From: a virus
DNA: 64,000 bases
Virus record (IMG/VR): IMGVR_UViG_3300020222_002168
Span: 1 to 64,000 of that record
Direction: 5' to 3' (one strand)
Part shown: positions 16,791 through 26,405 of the stretch, in pieces
Layout of the letters: every line of letters starts with the position of its first letter
How positions within the stretch are numbered: the first letter of the stretch is position 1
Translations under genes and position numbers: made by a program
The notes under the pieces: model-generated
Databases searched by the model: none
Seen by the model: only the letters and a program-made list of their open reading frames with translations
What the model was told of the DNA's origin: nothing

Positions 16791-18046
16791 AGGTCTATAA
16801 AATTTTCTGGAATCTTGGTGTCGCTTAATTTTTTTCCAAAAAAAGTTTCTAAATTTATAATTGATTTTAAAGTTTCGCTAGCTGTACAAAATTTTTTTAA
16901 TGGTCCTAAACTATAGGTGTTATGGTACGTGACCAATCCGGATTTTTGTCTATTAAGGTATTTGTAGTCTATTTTATTTAGAAAATTAACTGAATCTGAC
17001 AGCATCATCTGATACGAAGTCGTATCTTTATGTAATTTGTAAAACCAGAAATCATGTTCTCCTAGAAATAGACTAGATGGTTTTTCAGCCTGAAAAACTT
17101 TACGGTAAGTGTTCGGATATATGCAAGGAACAATAGCTCTTTCGTATTTGCTATGTCTCATCCTGTTGTCGACATAACTTGTTTTCATAGCCCTATCGTA
17201 GACAGTTAGGTAACGCAGAGCGTACCAATTTTCTTTTTGAAAAATCCATTTACCTAAAACATGCGCTTGTTTAACCATTAATTCGGGCAAATCAGCTGTC
17301 CAATAAAAAAGAACGTTATCTACATTGGGATAGTTTTCATTGAATGGCGGTCTTTGTACATTAACTGTTAAATCTGAAAAACTAACCGTTAGCGATTCGT
17401 AGTTTTTGCCGACGACTAAAATTGGTTTGTCTATACCATAAACAAATGCTATTTTCTTACCCGATTCAGCTAAATTTTTAAGATGTTTATGCCTTTCAAA
17501 TCTATACCTCGACAAGCTCGAAGGATGGACCCAATCTTCACACAAATACAGCCATTCTTCAGGTTTATAATCTAAAATGTCTTTGAAATAATCATGCAAT
17601 GTTATTCGTATATTGGGATATTTTTGAGATATATCATTGATTAACGGTAGTTGAGCAAATTTTGTTTCAGACATAGTATTATAATGGCTACTGTCTGTAT
17701 CATTGAAATTGTAGTTATTCAAACCTTCTAACGGAGCCGATGCAATTATTTCGTCAGGAAATATATCGTTATTAATAAAACTTTTTACAACATTTGTACT
17801 ATCAGCTCCTCCGCTGCACAATATAACTATATAATCATACTGATCTCTAATCTGGGCCGCTCTTTTTGCATAAAGTTCATCTAACCCGAGATCTGGTTCG
17901 ATTAACCAATTTACTTTATCAAAAATTTCTTGATAAAAATGCCATGTGACGTCTTCTTTGCTTTTATTTGCATATAAAATCGCTTCGATTTTATTATGAA
18001 ATATTTTATCTTTGACTTTATAAAATCGGTTTGTAGGTAGTTCCAT
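16775..18046 (-). CDS. PP-loop ATP pyrophosphatase (long type)
   Basis: 423 residues. N-terminal block KVKDKIFHNKIEAILYANKS, then WLIEPDLGLDELYAKRAAQIRD, then the P-loop ILCSGGADSTN at about residues 75-85. A later FYWTADLPELMVKQAHVLGKW block is shared with two other long-type proteins at 27356 and 29472. No glutaminase or tRNA-binding domain seen. ATP-dependent activation of an unknown substrate. A perfect late motif ends 4 nt before the ATG. Confidence 0.7.
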   Translation of the reverse strand: MELPTNRFYKVKDKIFHNKIEAILYANKSKEDVTWHFYQEIFDKVNWLIEPDLGLDELYAKRAAQIRDQYDYIVILCSGGADSTNVVKSFINNDIFPDEIIASAPLEGLNNYNFNDTDSSHYNTMSETKFAQLPLINDISQKYPNIRITLHDYFKDILDYKPEEWLYLCEDWVHPSSLSRYRFERHKHLKNLAESGKKIAFVYGIDKPILVVGKNYESLTVSFSDLTVNVQRPPFNENYPNVDNVLFYWTADLPELMVKQAHVLGKWIFQKENWYALRYLTVYDRAMKTSYVDNRMRHSKYERAIVPCIYPNTYRKVFQAEKPSSLFLGEHDFWFYKLHKDTTSYQMMLSDSVNFLNKIDYKYLNRQKSGLVTYHNTYSLGPLKKFCTASETLKSIINLETFFGKKLSDTKIPENFIDLYFGM

Positions 18047-18050
18047 CCGA

Positions 18051-18058
18051 TATTTATA
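18051..18058 (-). promoter_or_regulatory. T4-type late promoter TATAAATA
   Basis: Perfect TATAAATA on the minus strand, ending 4 nt before the ATG at 18046. No ribosome site fits between, so a leaderless message is predicted. Confidence 0.7.
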
Positions 18059-18111
18059 GGAAATTTTTTTTGAATTTCTTAAGAATGAATATAATTCAGC
18101 AAATTACAGTG

Positions 18112-19803
18112 TTAAGCACCTACACCAGCATTCAATGTTTTCACTAAGGTGGCCAGTCTATCTAAAGCTTCGCCTACAGTTGTTGGTGCAGAACCACTCC
18201 AATCTCCCGGAACTGTCGCATAATATTTAAGTGATCCATTTGTTCCGTCTACTAACAAAGTAGATGAATCGGAAAAAACTGATCCAACAATATCCCCAAC
18301 AATTGATAAAGTATTAGTAAGGGCTTGTATATTATCAACTTTTAACACACCATTTTTATCTAATTGAGCGTTTTTTATTAGTGTACCTGACGAATTTGCA
18401 GTATAAAATTCTAATCGCCCTGGAACTATTGAACTCGAAATAGATCCGTCTACCGCAGCCCGAATAGATGAGCTATCTCTATAAGCTAAACCGTCGTACC
18501 CAGCATATGTTATATTATAGATAAGATCACCGTCTTGCACAGCAGTTGGGGCTTCTATTGATCCCCTACTTCTTGATAACCCTATCGCTGTGGTTGTCGC
18601 TGAGCTATCATGATGGCAGCTGGCTAAAAGAACTTTAGTACTGGTTAAATTTGTATCAGATAGTATTCTTACTATACCCGAATTTAATATTTTGAGCGGA
18701 GTTAGTAATACACCAAGTGTATTTCTTACGTTAAATTCAAGATTGCCTGGAATATTGGTAGGAGAAATAGTGCTATCAACGTTAGAAGTTATAGCTGCCG
18801 CTGTCAGTTCTGTGGATCCGTTAAATCCTCTGAATAATATATTTCCTAATCGGTCTCCTATATTCACGGTAGATGGTGATGACGTTGTTCCTCTGGATTT
18901 GTTAAAACTAATTATAGATGCGGATGTATCTGAGGTAAAATTAGCCAGTGAAAAAGTACGTACTGAGTTTCCCCTTAATGTTGCGTCACCAGATAGATAC
19001 AGATCTCGGAATGAATTGGTATTTGATCCTAGATCATGACTTGCATTCTGATTTGGTATCACGTCTCCCTGTACGGTGCCATCTAAATTGATCGAACCAT
19101 TTGTCGCATCAACCATTATGGACGAATTTTCTGCAAATACAGAACCTTTGACATCTCCTGTTAAATTACCCGAAACGTCACCCAAAACATTACCCGAAAC
19201 GTTACCCAAAACGTTACCCAAAACGTTACCCGCAACGGTTCCTACTAATGTTCCCCTAAGAACACCGTCTACAGCATCTACCAAAAGAGTTGAATCGTCT
19301 GCGAAAACGGAACCTTTGACATCGCCGGTGACGGTTCCTACTAATGTTCCCCTAAGAACACCGTCTATAGCATCTACCAAAAGAGTTGAATCGTCTGCGA
19401 AAACGGAACCTTTGACATCGCCGGTGACACTTCCGATCAACGTGCCATTAACTGTCGCAGTATCTACATCAATGACCACCGTAGATGCTGTGTTAAAAAT
19501 TTTATCTGTCACGATAGCATCAGATACGATCGTTTCGTGAGTTAAAATATCAACAGTAGCGCTCAGTGTTTTTGCAACACTATCATAAGAAAAACTTATA
19601 TTTTTGTGTGTTCCCGCTAGAATCGAGGCAGCAGCAGCATCTTTAGATTCGTTTAATGACACTCCGGCGATAGGCACGCCGCCAGCAGTTCCCCCGTCAC
19701 CGACAAGAACACTTCCTGTCTGTGTATTGTAAATCAGTTCACCTACTAATGGTGTTATACTGTTAACTTCAGCGGTAGTTCCTCTACGGATCTGTAATGG
19801 CAT
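18112..19803 (-). CDS. Repeat-rich tail fibre or adhesin
   Basis: 563 residues. The N-terminus MPLQIRRGTTAEVNSITPL...GELIYNTQTGSVLVGDGGTAGG is typical of phage tail-fibre and tail-tip proteins. Residues about 115-250 are repeats of VKGSVFADDSTLLVDA...GVLRGTLVGT (32 residues, 96-bp DNA period) and of the short NVLG/NVSG unit. The rest is beta-rich (Ser/Thr/Gly). Expected on the virion, binding the host surface; repeat number probably varies. An AGGAG ribosome site precedes the ATG. Confidence 0.8.
   Translation of the reverse strand: MPLQIRRGTTAEVNSITPLVGELIYNTQTGSVLVGDGGTAGGVPIAGVSLNESKDAAAASILAGTHKNISFSYDSVAKTLSATVDILTHETIVSDAIVTDKIFNTASTVVIDVDTATVNGTLIGSVTGDVKGSVFADDSTLLVDAIDGVLRGTLVGTVTGDVKGSVFADDSTLLVDAVDGVLRGTLVGTVAGNVLGNVLGNVSGNVLGDVSGNLTGDVKGSVFAENSSIMVDATNGSINLDGTVQGDVIPNQNASHDLGSNTNSFRDLYLSGDATLRGNSVRTFSLANFTSDTSASIISFNKSRGTTSSPSTVNIGDRLGNILFRGFNGSTELTAAAITSNVDSTISPTNIPGNLEFNVRNTLGVLLTPLKILNSGIVRILSDTNLTSTKVLLASCHHDSSATTTAIGLSRSRGSIEAPTAVQDGDLIYNITYAGYDGLAYRDSSSIRAAVDGSISSSIVPGRLEFYTANSSGTLIKNAQLDKNGVLKVDNIQALTNTLSIVGDIVGSVFSDSSTLLVDGTNGSLKYYATVPGDWSGSAPTTVGEALDRLATLVKTLNAGVGA
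19237..19428. repeat. Two tandem 96-bp repeats in the tail-fibre gene
   Basis: Copy 1 is 19237-19332 and copy 2 is 19333-19428, differing at very few bases. They encode two 32-residue units of the fibre. Immediately before (about 19170-19236) lie shorter 12-bp units based on ACGTTACCCAAA. Confidence 0.85.
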
Positions 19804-19919
19804 GTTTTGACTCCTAAGATTGCTAATCCATGTATTTATTGTTTAGTTCTAAATTACTGCAGTCAATAATACTAAGAATTTTTATCACTACGATACTTAT
19901 TTTTTTAAATAAACGTTAT

Positions 19920-20585
19920 ATGATTAGGAAATTATTGCTTTTGACCATGATAAAATACCAAAAACTATTCTATGAATACGATAAAAATAAGTTAATAAAT
20001 GAAATTTTAAGCAATCGACCCTATTTTCACCACATGCCGCCGGATTTTTTAACTCTAAAACGTAGAAAATTCAGTTTGATCGATGGAAAAGATTATAACG
20101 ATTTGACCATAGTTCACGAAAGCAATATTATTGCAGGAAAAATAAATTCTTGGCAAGGAGTATCTTTTACTTATAAAAAGGGTTTAAATGAATCAAAATC
20201 GGGAAAAAATTCTTTAAGAAGTCAATATGATGAATGGAATTGGCGGTATGAACTTAACTCGAATTACCTTCAAGAAATCGTTAAAGAACTTGGATTTTAC
20301 GAAGTTCAGAACGTGAGGGCAATGATAATAGATCCCCCAGGTTTCGGACCCGTGCATAAGGATGCCTGCCAACCTGGATATTATGATAAAAATATAAGTG
20401 TAACATTAAATTTGCAAAATGGTTCTAAACCATTAGTTGCACTGCTTGATGATTCATTGGTTGAAATAGACGAAGATGTATTCATTTTTCAAGACGACTG
20501 TTGGCATGGAGTAGGAACCGTTGTTTCCCAGAGAATACAAGTAAGAATTAATGGAAAGGTTAAAGACATTGATCAATTCTTTTAA
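19920..20585 (+). CDS. 2OG-Fe(II)-like hydroxylase
   Basis: About 222 residues. GFGPVHKDACQPGYY gives the HxD pair (HKD), CWHGVGTVVSQRIQVRING the distal His and Arg. The start is uncertain: ATG at 19920 or 19947; a still earlier ATG at 19830 would add an implausible hydrophobic leader in very A/T-rich DNA. It ends 4 nt from the convergent SDR gene. Confidence 0.6.
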   Translation: MIRKLLLLTMIKYQKLFYEYDKNKLINEILSNRPYFHHMPPDFLTLKRRKFSLIDGKDYNDLTIVHESNIIAGKINSWQGVSFTYKKGLNESKSGKNSLRSQYDEWNWRYELNSNYLQEIVKELGFYEVQNVRAMIIDPPGFGPVHKDACQPGYYDKNISVTLNLQNGSKPLVALLDDSLVEIDEDVFIFQDDCWHGVGTVVSQRIQVRINGKVKDIDQFF

Positions 20586-20589
20586 ATAA

Positions 20590-21093
20590 CTATATATTAC
20601 ATTTTGATTGTATCAAATCGGCAGCTCGATCTACAGAAATATAATCTTTTTCCATCATGTTAGGATATTTTTTTAATATTGTTGGAGTACCAACATATCC
20701 AAAAGAAACATATTCTACTTTACACCTGCCTGATACTCTGACCGACATCTCTTTTAGTATTACTTTTTCTGCTTGATATTTTATTAAATTGTGTCTTTCT
20801 GGCGTGAGACATTTAACATCAGCTATCCTACTACCAACATTGATTATTGTTTTTTTAGGTTCGTTCTTCCATATATTCCATAATTCTAAAAACATCAAGG
20901 TTTGATCAAAGCCGTTGTGAGCATTGTTTATAAAGATATCAACGTTCTTAGACATTTCTATAATTTTTTTCCGTGTTTCTGCATTAGAAATATCGAAGCC
21001 ATTTGATCTGCTGAAACCTATTATGTTAGGGGATAATCTGTTATAAATTTCTAAACCAATCCCATGTGTATGACCTGTGATAGAATATTTCAT
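20590..21093 (-). CDS. Short-chain dehydrogenase/reductase (short form)
   Basis: 167 residues, shorter than the usual 240-260. It keeps the NAD(P) glycine motif ITGHTHGIG at the N-terminus, NNAHNG (the NNAG motif), INVGSRI with the catalytic Ser region, and YQAEK as YxxxK. The C-terminal substrate region is reduced. Overlaps the upstream oxygenase gene by 4 nt. Confidence 0.7.
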   Translation of the reverse strand: MKYSITGHTHGIGLEIYNRLSPNIIGFSRSNGFDISNAETRKKIIEMSKNVDIFINNAHNGFDQTLMFLELWNIWKNEPKKTIINVGSRIADVKCLTPERHNLIKYQAEKVILKEMSVRVSGRCKVEYVSFGYVGTPTILKKYPNMMEKDYISVDRAADLIQSKCNI

Positions 21094-21707
21094 TTGAATC
21101 TTAATGCCAACCCTATTTTTTCACCTTTCATTTTTGCCGTGCAATGTATCGTTTGTGTATCGAATACGATTAAACTACCGGGATCAAATTTATACGAGTT
21201 ACCACTTAACCCAAACAGTGTGTCTTTGGGGTAATGCGTGAGGAAATCTTTATATAACTTATCGTCTATAGGATGGTTTGTAAGGTTTTCTACAGGATAT
21301 TCATAAGGGCAGCCTTTAACTCCTATGTTAATTTCAAATCGTTGAACAGGTAAATGCATACACCATGTAACACTATCAAGACTCCATGTTTGGTCGAATA
21401 TAACAAGATGGGGTAACGACTCGGTGTAATGTAAAGGAATGACTATGTTGATAATTCCATTTTGGAAACTTTTATAATCTGTATGAGGAAGATAGGGTGA
21501 ATTGTGTTTATAAAAGTTTCCCTGTGTATACTCTAATTTTTTATTAAGACATGTTTCGATTATATCTTGGCATACGCTTAAAACTTTGCCAACCGGGGCT
21601 TTATTCATAGTCGGCGTGTCATATTTCCCTATTGAATGATAATAATCAATAATATTTGATATAATAGTTTTATCTATAGCATTAAAATATTGTTTAGTTT
21701 CTATCAT
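21090..21707 (-). CDS. 2OG-Fe(II)-like hydroxylase
   Basis: About 205 residues from the ATG at 21707. HTD in SPYLPHTDYKSFQNGIINIVIPL, distal His in FDTQTIHCTAKM and a basic residue in LALRFK. The start lies 14 nt inside the end of the radical SAM gene, suggesting translational coupling. Confidence 0.65.
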   Translation of the reverse strand: MIETKQYFNAIDKTIISNIIDYYHSIGKYDTPTMNKAPVGKVLSVCQDIIETCLNKKLEYTQGNFYKHNSPYLPHTDYKSFQNGIINIVIPLHYTESLPHLVIFDQTWSLDSVTWCMHLPVQRFEINIGVKGCPYEYPVENLTNHPIDDKLYKDFLTHYPKDTLFGLSGNSYKFDPGSLIVFDTQTIHCTAKMKGEKIGLALRFK

Positions 21708-22731
21708 TGTATTCTTTAACCCAATAAAATAGTCTGTCCGCCCACCCCGGAGTATTCCAAATTGAATCCCATTTATTAGCCCGTTCCACATATATATCTA
21801 TATTATTGTCTTCAGAGTATGAATTAAATGGTATCTTGTCGTAATCTTTGATACTTTGTATAATAGATTTTGGAAAATTAATTAAACTGCTATAAGATGG
21901 ACTGACTATAGGTATTGCGGTAATATTAAACTTCCAAAAATCTTTAGATTTTATATAGTCTTGCACAGTAAAAGGAGTCAATGAATAGTTAATTGAGATA
22001 TCACTATATTTTTTTAACCTGCTAACGCCAGACAATATTTTTTCCCAAGAGCTACCTCGTCTAAACCATTCGTAGCTTTCTTCGTATCCGTCGACACTGA
22101 CCGAGCAATTAATTGATTTCCATCCTTCCCACAACTCTGGGTTAAATGGTGTTACCCCATTCGTGATATACTGCAATTCACAATGTTTTCTGTTAAATTT
22201 TTTGAGATATTCTAAAATTTTCCAATGGTTTTTATCTAAAAAAGGTTCACCTCCTGTAAATTTTATAATTGATAAAGTAGGTAAAAGCTCCGATAGCTCG
22301 TTAAGAAACTTAATAGAAATTTCTATAGAATCTTTTATTATAGGCTTTACATGGAATTTTTTCGCATAAGTTGAACTCTGATCAGGACCACAATGAAAAC
22401 AAGCTAATTGACATCTATTGCTTAATTTAAATTGTATCATTTTTAATTCTCTAGATTCACTTAAAAACGGCGTCATATTTCTTAAACTTTTCTGTCCTCT
22501 ATTTTCTAATTCTTCGCATCTATGACAGAACGATCTAGAGTATTGGGTAAACCCAGTAGACAAATTGTCTCTTAGTTTGATCAACTTCTCATGGTTAAAT
22601 GCCTTTACTAGCCCTTGAGAGGCATCAGCTATTCTGGCTTTAGTGCTGTTTTCTAAACAGCAAGGTCGGGTAAACCCATCTGTTTCGATAGATATCATAT
22701 TTTCTATCCAGGCACACTTATATTTTTCCAT
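21694..22731 (-). CDS. Radical SAM protein, twitch-type
   Basis: 345 residues. N-terminal Cys-rich segment FTRPCCLEN and FCHRCEE, then the cluster motif CQLACFHC (about residues 109-116) in LSNRCQLACFHCGP, and KFTGGEPFLDK, the SAM-binding GGE motif. Resembles the 440-aa protein at 25067 and the phage twitch-domain radical SAM group. Substrate unknown. Co-transcribed with a hydroxylase and an SDR downstream. Confidence 0.8.
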   Translation of the reverse strand: MEKYKCAWIENMISIETDGFTRPCCLENSTKARIADASQGLVKAFNHEKLIKLRDNLSTGFTQYSRSFCHRCEELENRGQKSLRNMTPFLSESRELKMIQFKLSNRCQLACFHCGPDQSSTYAKKFHVKPIIKDSIEISIKFLNELSELLPTLSIIKFTGGEPFLDKNHWKILEYLKKFNRKHCELQYITNGVTPFNPELWEGWKSINCSVSVDGYEESYEWFRRGSSWEKILSGVSRLKKYSDISINYSLTPFTVQDYIKSKDFWKFNITAIPIVSPSYSSLINFPKSIIQSIKDYDKIPFNSYSEDNNIDIYVERANKWDSIWNTPGWADRLFYWVKEYNDRN

Positions 22732-22816
22732 CGATTATTTCTCTATTTTTTATATTGATGAATGAATTCAGTCGATAATATAGGAACGTTTAGGTAACTA
22801 TAGAGACCAAGTAAAT

Positions 22817-23014
22817 CTATTTATTTTTCAAAAAATGACATTCTGTTTCATCGACTATTTTTTTTGCTAACCTATAAGGTGTGAATGGAAAAAGGAAAGG
22901 AAACAAACTGTGTATAACTCCAGTGATCAGTATCAACACCGCAAGTAGATTAAAATAATTGGCATAGAAAAAGTGTTTAAAGTAACCTGAGTTGACGTCT
23001 TTAAGATGTTGCAT
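22817..23014 (-). CDS. Small membrane protein, DUF6356-like
   Basis: About 65 residues from the ATG at 23014. SGYFKHFFYANYFNLL followed by a helix ending VIHSLFPFLFPFT is the layout of the DUF6356 family. One membrane segment. Unknown function; begins 14 nt inside the preceding gene. Confidence 0.6.
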   Translation of the reverse strand: MQHLKDVNSGYFKHFFYANYFNLLAVLILITGVIHSLFPFLFPFTPYRLAKKIVDETECHFLKNK

Positions 23015-23684
23015 ATTTCTTCTTATAATGATTCTCAAGATAATTAAAATCATTTATTTGATATAATTGGTCAGTATTGTCATATATCTGAACAAATTCT
23101 TTAGCATCAAGATAGCCTTGATATGCCCATGCTGCGTTTTCTATTTCGATGTTTTTAGTACTAGCCCATCTATCAATATAAAGATTTATGCTTAAAGCCT
23201 TTGGCCTATTTCTAAATATGCAAGACATTAATTTTACACAATGACGGAATGAAGTCTTCCATGCGTCAAACGGACTAGAATTATATTTACTTATGGAATA
23301 TACTTCGTCTACAATTTGTTTATTTTTAGTTGCATTAAGACTGAAATCACCTTTACTTAAGTTAGGATTGATAATAGAATTCTTTTTCCATAACTTCACT
23401 CCTCCTAATAAAGTAATTTTTTGGAACAGCGGATCAATAGACTTAAACATGAGTAAATCATGTTCTATTTGCTTTGCATATTTTAAAGGGGATATTAATT
23501 CATTATCTCCATCGATTGTCCAGAAAAATTCAGTGGTTGAAATCATGTCGCAAATTAAATGTGCTTTATCGATACCATTGATTCCGTGTACTCGTTTAGC
23601 ATTAGGATGAAAAGAAAGAACATTAATCCAATTATTTTCACAATTAGATTCCTTGTAACTTATGAAAAAAATATCTATATCCAT
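23001..23684 (-). CDS. Glycosyltransferase-like protein (GT-A type)
   Basis: 227 residues. IDIFFISYKESNCENNW and a later acidic TIDGDNEL, a DxD-like metal site, fit a nucleotide-sugar binding fold, in the style of virus-encoded glycosyltransferase-like proteins that begin with a YKE block. No membrane segment. Low-sequence similarity call. Confidence 0.5.
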   Translation of the reverse strand: MDIDIFFISYKESNCENNWINVLSFHPNAKRVHGINGIDKAHLICDMISTTEFFWTIDGDNELISPLKYAKQIEHDLLMFKSIDPLFQKITLLGGVKLWKKNSIINPNLSKGDFSLNATKNKQIVDEVYSISKYNSSPFDAWKTSFRHCVKLMSCIFRNRPKALSINLYIDRWASTKNIEIENAAWAYQGYLDAKEFVQIYDNTDQLYQINDFNYLENHYKKKYATS

Positions 23685-23733
23685 AGGTATTATAATTAAT
23701 TGTTTTTAATTAATTATCTAATTTCATAGATTT

Positions 23734-24426
23734 TTATAAGTTTTCTAAGCTTATTGTTTTTTTTGGAGTCATAAAATCTTTCCAAACACCCTCAAACCCA
23801 TTTTCTATAATAGAAAGATATTCTTGGCTGACATCTATGTTGTAATTTAATCTAGTTGGATGAAATTTTTTTAAAGTTTCGTAATAGTTTACCACATTTA
23901 GTTCCCATTTAGTTTGAGGAGTGCTATAAAATATTCCATCTCCTGCATATTTTACAATTTTCGTTTTTTCTAGCAACTGTAAGATTCTGTGAGTCCTTTT
24001 CATTTTACCACTGGCATCATGATCGCCATTGCTTGTAGTAATATAGAAATGTTCAACTCCTTCTCGTAAACCTTTGTTAATTTGATAAGGAAGAAGTACG
24101 CCGAAAGGTAAACTGTTCATATGGTTTTTGCTAAGACCACTAATTAATTTTTGATATTCTGGTAATGTAGCACTCCTAAAAAGGCATCTCATGAATGGAA
24201 CCCCTTCTAGCTCCCCTTGTCCATACCAACAATGGGAACCACTGATTGAAATTAACTTCTTGTCATGGTAAATTCCCCAAAAACACGGAATTTCTTTGAG
24301 ATCATATTCTCCATTAAATTTCATTAATTTTAACGAACTGTTATTTAAATAACCATGCTTTTTACATTCATCACAGAATTCTTGAACTAATTTTGTATGA
24401 TCTCCAGTCAAAAATATAGACTTCAT
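23734..24426 (-). CDS. GNAT-like protein
   Basis: 230 residues. CFWGIYHDKKLISISGSHCW followed by VPFMRCLFRSATLPEYQ fits the first half of a GNAT fold, but the acetyl-CoA loop is not obvious. Overlaps the methyltransferase gene upstream by 4 nt; three overlapping genes (radical SAM, methyltransferase, this) look like one functional module. Confidence 0.45.
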   Translation of the reverse strand: MKSIFLTGDHTKLVQEFCDECKKHGYLNNSSLKLMKFNGEYDLKEIPCFWGIYHDKKLISISGSHCWYGQGELEGVPFMRCLFRSATLPEYQKLISGLSKNHMNSLPFGVLLPYQINKGLREGVEHFYITTSNGDHDASGKMKRTHRILQLLEKTKIVKYAGDGIFYSTPQTKWELNVVNYYETLKKFHPTRLNYNIDVSQEYLSIIENGFEGVWKDFMTPKKTISLENL

Positions 24427-25070
24427 TCTTTGTGTCCTATCAACATGAATCTATCATAATTCCCTAATTCCAGTCTTCCTTGAAACATTAAATTCATTTT
24501 GTATTTGAGAATCATTTCTTCAAGATTCTTACAGATATTAACATGATCATATCCTTCGAGGTTGTTGCTGTGCAAGAAAATTAAAGTGCGATTTGAGATA
24601 TTATCAAACCATTGATTATTTTTGATATGTTCGCAGCTGGTATTCACAATATAGTCGTAATTTTCAATATCTATATTATTAACGTCATCAGTGTAATGCT
24701 TAAAAAATCGATTATGCCTATTTAGGAAATTTGAAAACTTTTCTAACCTCGGATCAGGATCAATTTCATCAATGTGATTAAAACCTAATTTTTTTAAACA
24801 AAAACTAGTAAATCCGATCCATGATCCTATGACTAATATTTTTTTATCAGAGATATCCACATTGCTATCTATAGTAAATTTTTTTATATAATTTAGTAAC
24901 CAAGCTTTTGATTGTATTTGTTTAAGTCGGAATGCATCTCTTATCTCTTCGAATTTTATCTCTGATGATATTTCATCGTGGTAGAGACAATTTATTACGT
25001 AGGGTATACAATTAGAAGGAAAATCAATGTTGACATCTTTAGCTATTTTAGCAATATTTTCTACGGTCAT
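24423..25070 (-). CDS. Class I SAM-dependent methyltransferase-like protein
   Basis: 215 residues. ILVIGSWIGFTSFCL (motif I), DEIDPDPRLEKF (acidic motif II) and YIVNTSCEHIKNN. Paralogue of the 182-aa protein at 2996-3544, but A/T-rich. Overlaps both neighbours by 4 nt. Confidence 0.7.
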   Translation of the reverse strand: MTVENIAKIAKDVNIDFPSNCIPYVINCLYHDEISSEIKFEEIRDAFRLKQIQSKAWLLNYIKKFTIDSNVDISDKKILVIGSWIGFTSFCLKKLGFNHIDEIDPDPRLEKFSNFLNRHNRFFKHYTDDVNNIDIENYDYIVNTSCEHIKNNQWFDNISNRTLIFLHSNNLEGYDHVNICKNLEEMILKYKMNLMFQGRLELGNYDRFMLIGHKE

Positions 25071-26389
25071 AAATTAACATCTTTACAGTGGCGTTTGATA
25101 AGATCAGTTACATCAGACAATGTATGTCTCCAATTAGTACCTCTACTAACATCTAATATATCCATTACTCTTACAAATTCTTGTATTTCTTTTTGATTCT
25201 CAACATCAAGATATTTTTTTAATATATTAATTTCTGATGATACCCATTTTTTGTATCTATAATCATAATCAAATTTTTCTAAATTTTCTATGATTTCTAA
25301 CTTAGCATTTTTTGGAAAATGTCTTATATCAAAGTGTGTAGGAATTTCTAAAAATCTTAAGTACGCTTCTATATCATATTGAGCGGCTATTTCTATAACT
25401 CGTTGTACGGAATACGGTGACGCCACTCCTATACACCCAGAAAGATAGGCTATTGGTATTTTATTTTTCACAAGTAAATCTAAATTATCGATAAATTTAT
25501 TGTAATTTCCGGGAAATCGTATTAAGTTGAACCTTTCGTTAGTATCATCTAAACTTATACATAATATTACTTTTTTGAAGTTTTTCCATTTATCTATGAT
25601 TTTATTGTTAAGCACACTTAAATTGGTATCGTACCGTAATTGGATATTTTTTGCATATCCCTTAGTTATTAACCTGTCTAAACATTCTTGCATGGCAGGG
25701 ACCAGTAATGGTTCCCCGCCGGTAAAATAAATGTATCTTAAATCTGATGATATTTTATCAAACTTTTCCCACCATATAGGGTTATTCCACCATTCATCAA
25801 ATCCTTGCATGTGCAATTTTCCATGATTATCTTTTTCAAACGGATAAATTTTATATTTGCCTTTTTGTATTTTATGACCAATTTTAGATATTTTTATGTA
25901 ATCTTCGTACCAAAGACTGCTATCTCTAGGACCACACATAATACATTTTTGATTACATAAGTTACTAAATCTTATATCTAAATTCACGACTTTAGAATTT
26001 ACAGAACCGTCGTCGTTAGTGTGTTCATTTACATTTTGAATTGTAACATATTCTGATATAGTAGGACTAGTTTGAGTGAGCACACGTTGTCTTTTACTAA
26101 TACCCGGCCAACCACCTCTGCGAGTGCTTTCCTCGGAATCATAACAATTTCTGCATCTAGTAGGTTTGATATTATCTTTCAGCCATAATCTATGTTCTTT
26201 ATGTGTCTTGCTATTAATAGCCTCTTCTATAGAATCCGTAAGAATATTCATCACCCTGTCATTATCATCTCTAGCCATTCCAAAATCGTCGCTGAGATTA
26301 GCTAAACAGCACAATTTAAAATCTCCTGAAAAATCAATTTCTAATTGAGACCATAATTCCGGGCAGAAGCTTTCTATGTTATAGGCCAT
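25067..26389 (-). CDS. Radical SAM protein, twitch-type
   Basis: 440 residues. N-terminal FKLCCLANLSDD and RCRNCYDSEES supply extra cysteines, then CNQKCIMC (about residues 145-152) in FSNLCNQKCIMCGP, then YFTGGEPLLVP. Same class as the 345-aa protein at 21694. First of three overlapping genes with a methyltransferase and a GNAT-like protein. Confidence 0.8.
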   Translation of the reverse strand: MAYNIESFCPELWSQLEIDFSGDFKLCCLANLSDDFGMARDDNDRVMNILTDSIEEAINSKTHKEHRLWLKDNIKPTRCRNCYDSEESTRRGGWPGISKRQRVLTQTSPTISEYVTIQNVNEHTNDDGSVNSKVVNLDIRFSNLCNQKCIMCGPRDSSLWYEDYIKISKIGHKIQKGKYKIYPFEKDNHGKLHMQGFDEWWNNPIWWEKFDKISSDLRYIYFTGGEPLLVPAMQECLDRLITKGYAKNIQLRYDTNLSVLNNKIIDKWKNFKKVILCISLDDTNERFNLIRFPGNYNKFIDNLDLLVKNKIPIAYLSGCIGVASPYSVQRVIEIAAQYDIEAYLRFLEIPTHFDIRHFPKNAKLEIIENLEKFDYDYRYKKWVSSEINILKKYLDVENQKEIQEFVRVMDILDVSRGTNWRHTLSDVTDLIKRHCKDVNL

Positions 26390-26405
26390 TTTATTATTTT
26401 TCCAA

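Noticed and set aside
19076-19540. Pro/Thr-rich frame opposite the tail-fibre repeats
   Set aside because: It is the antisense image of the repeats, not an independent gene.
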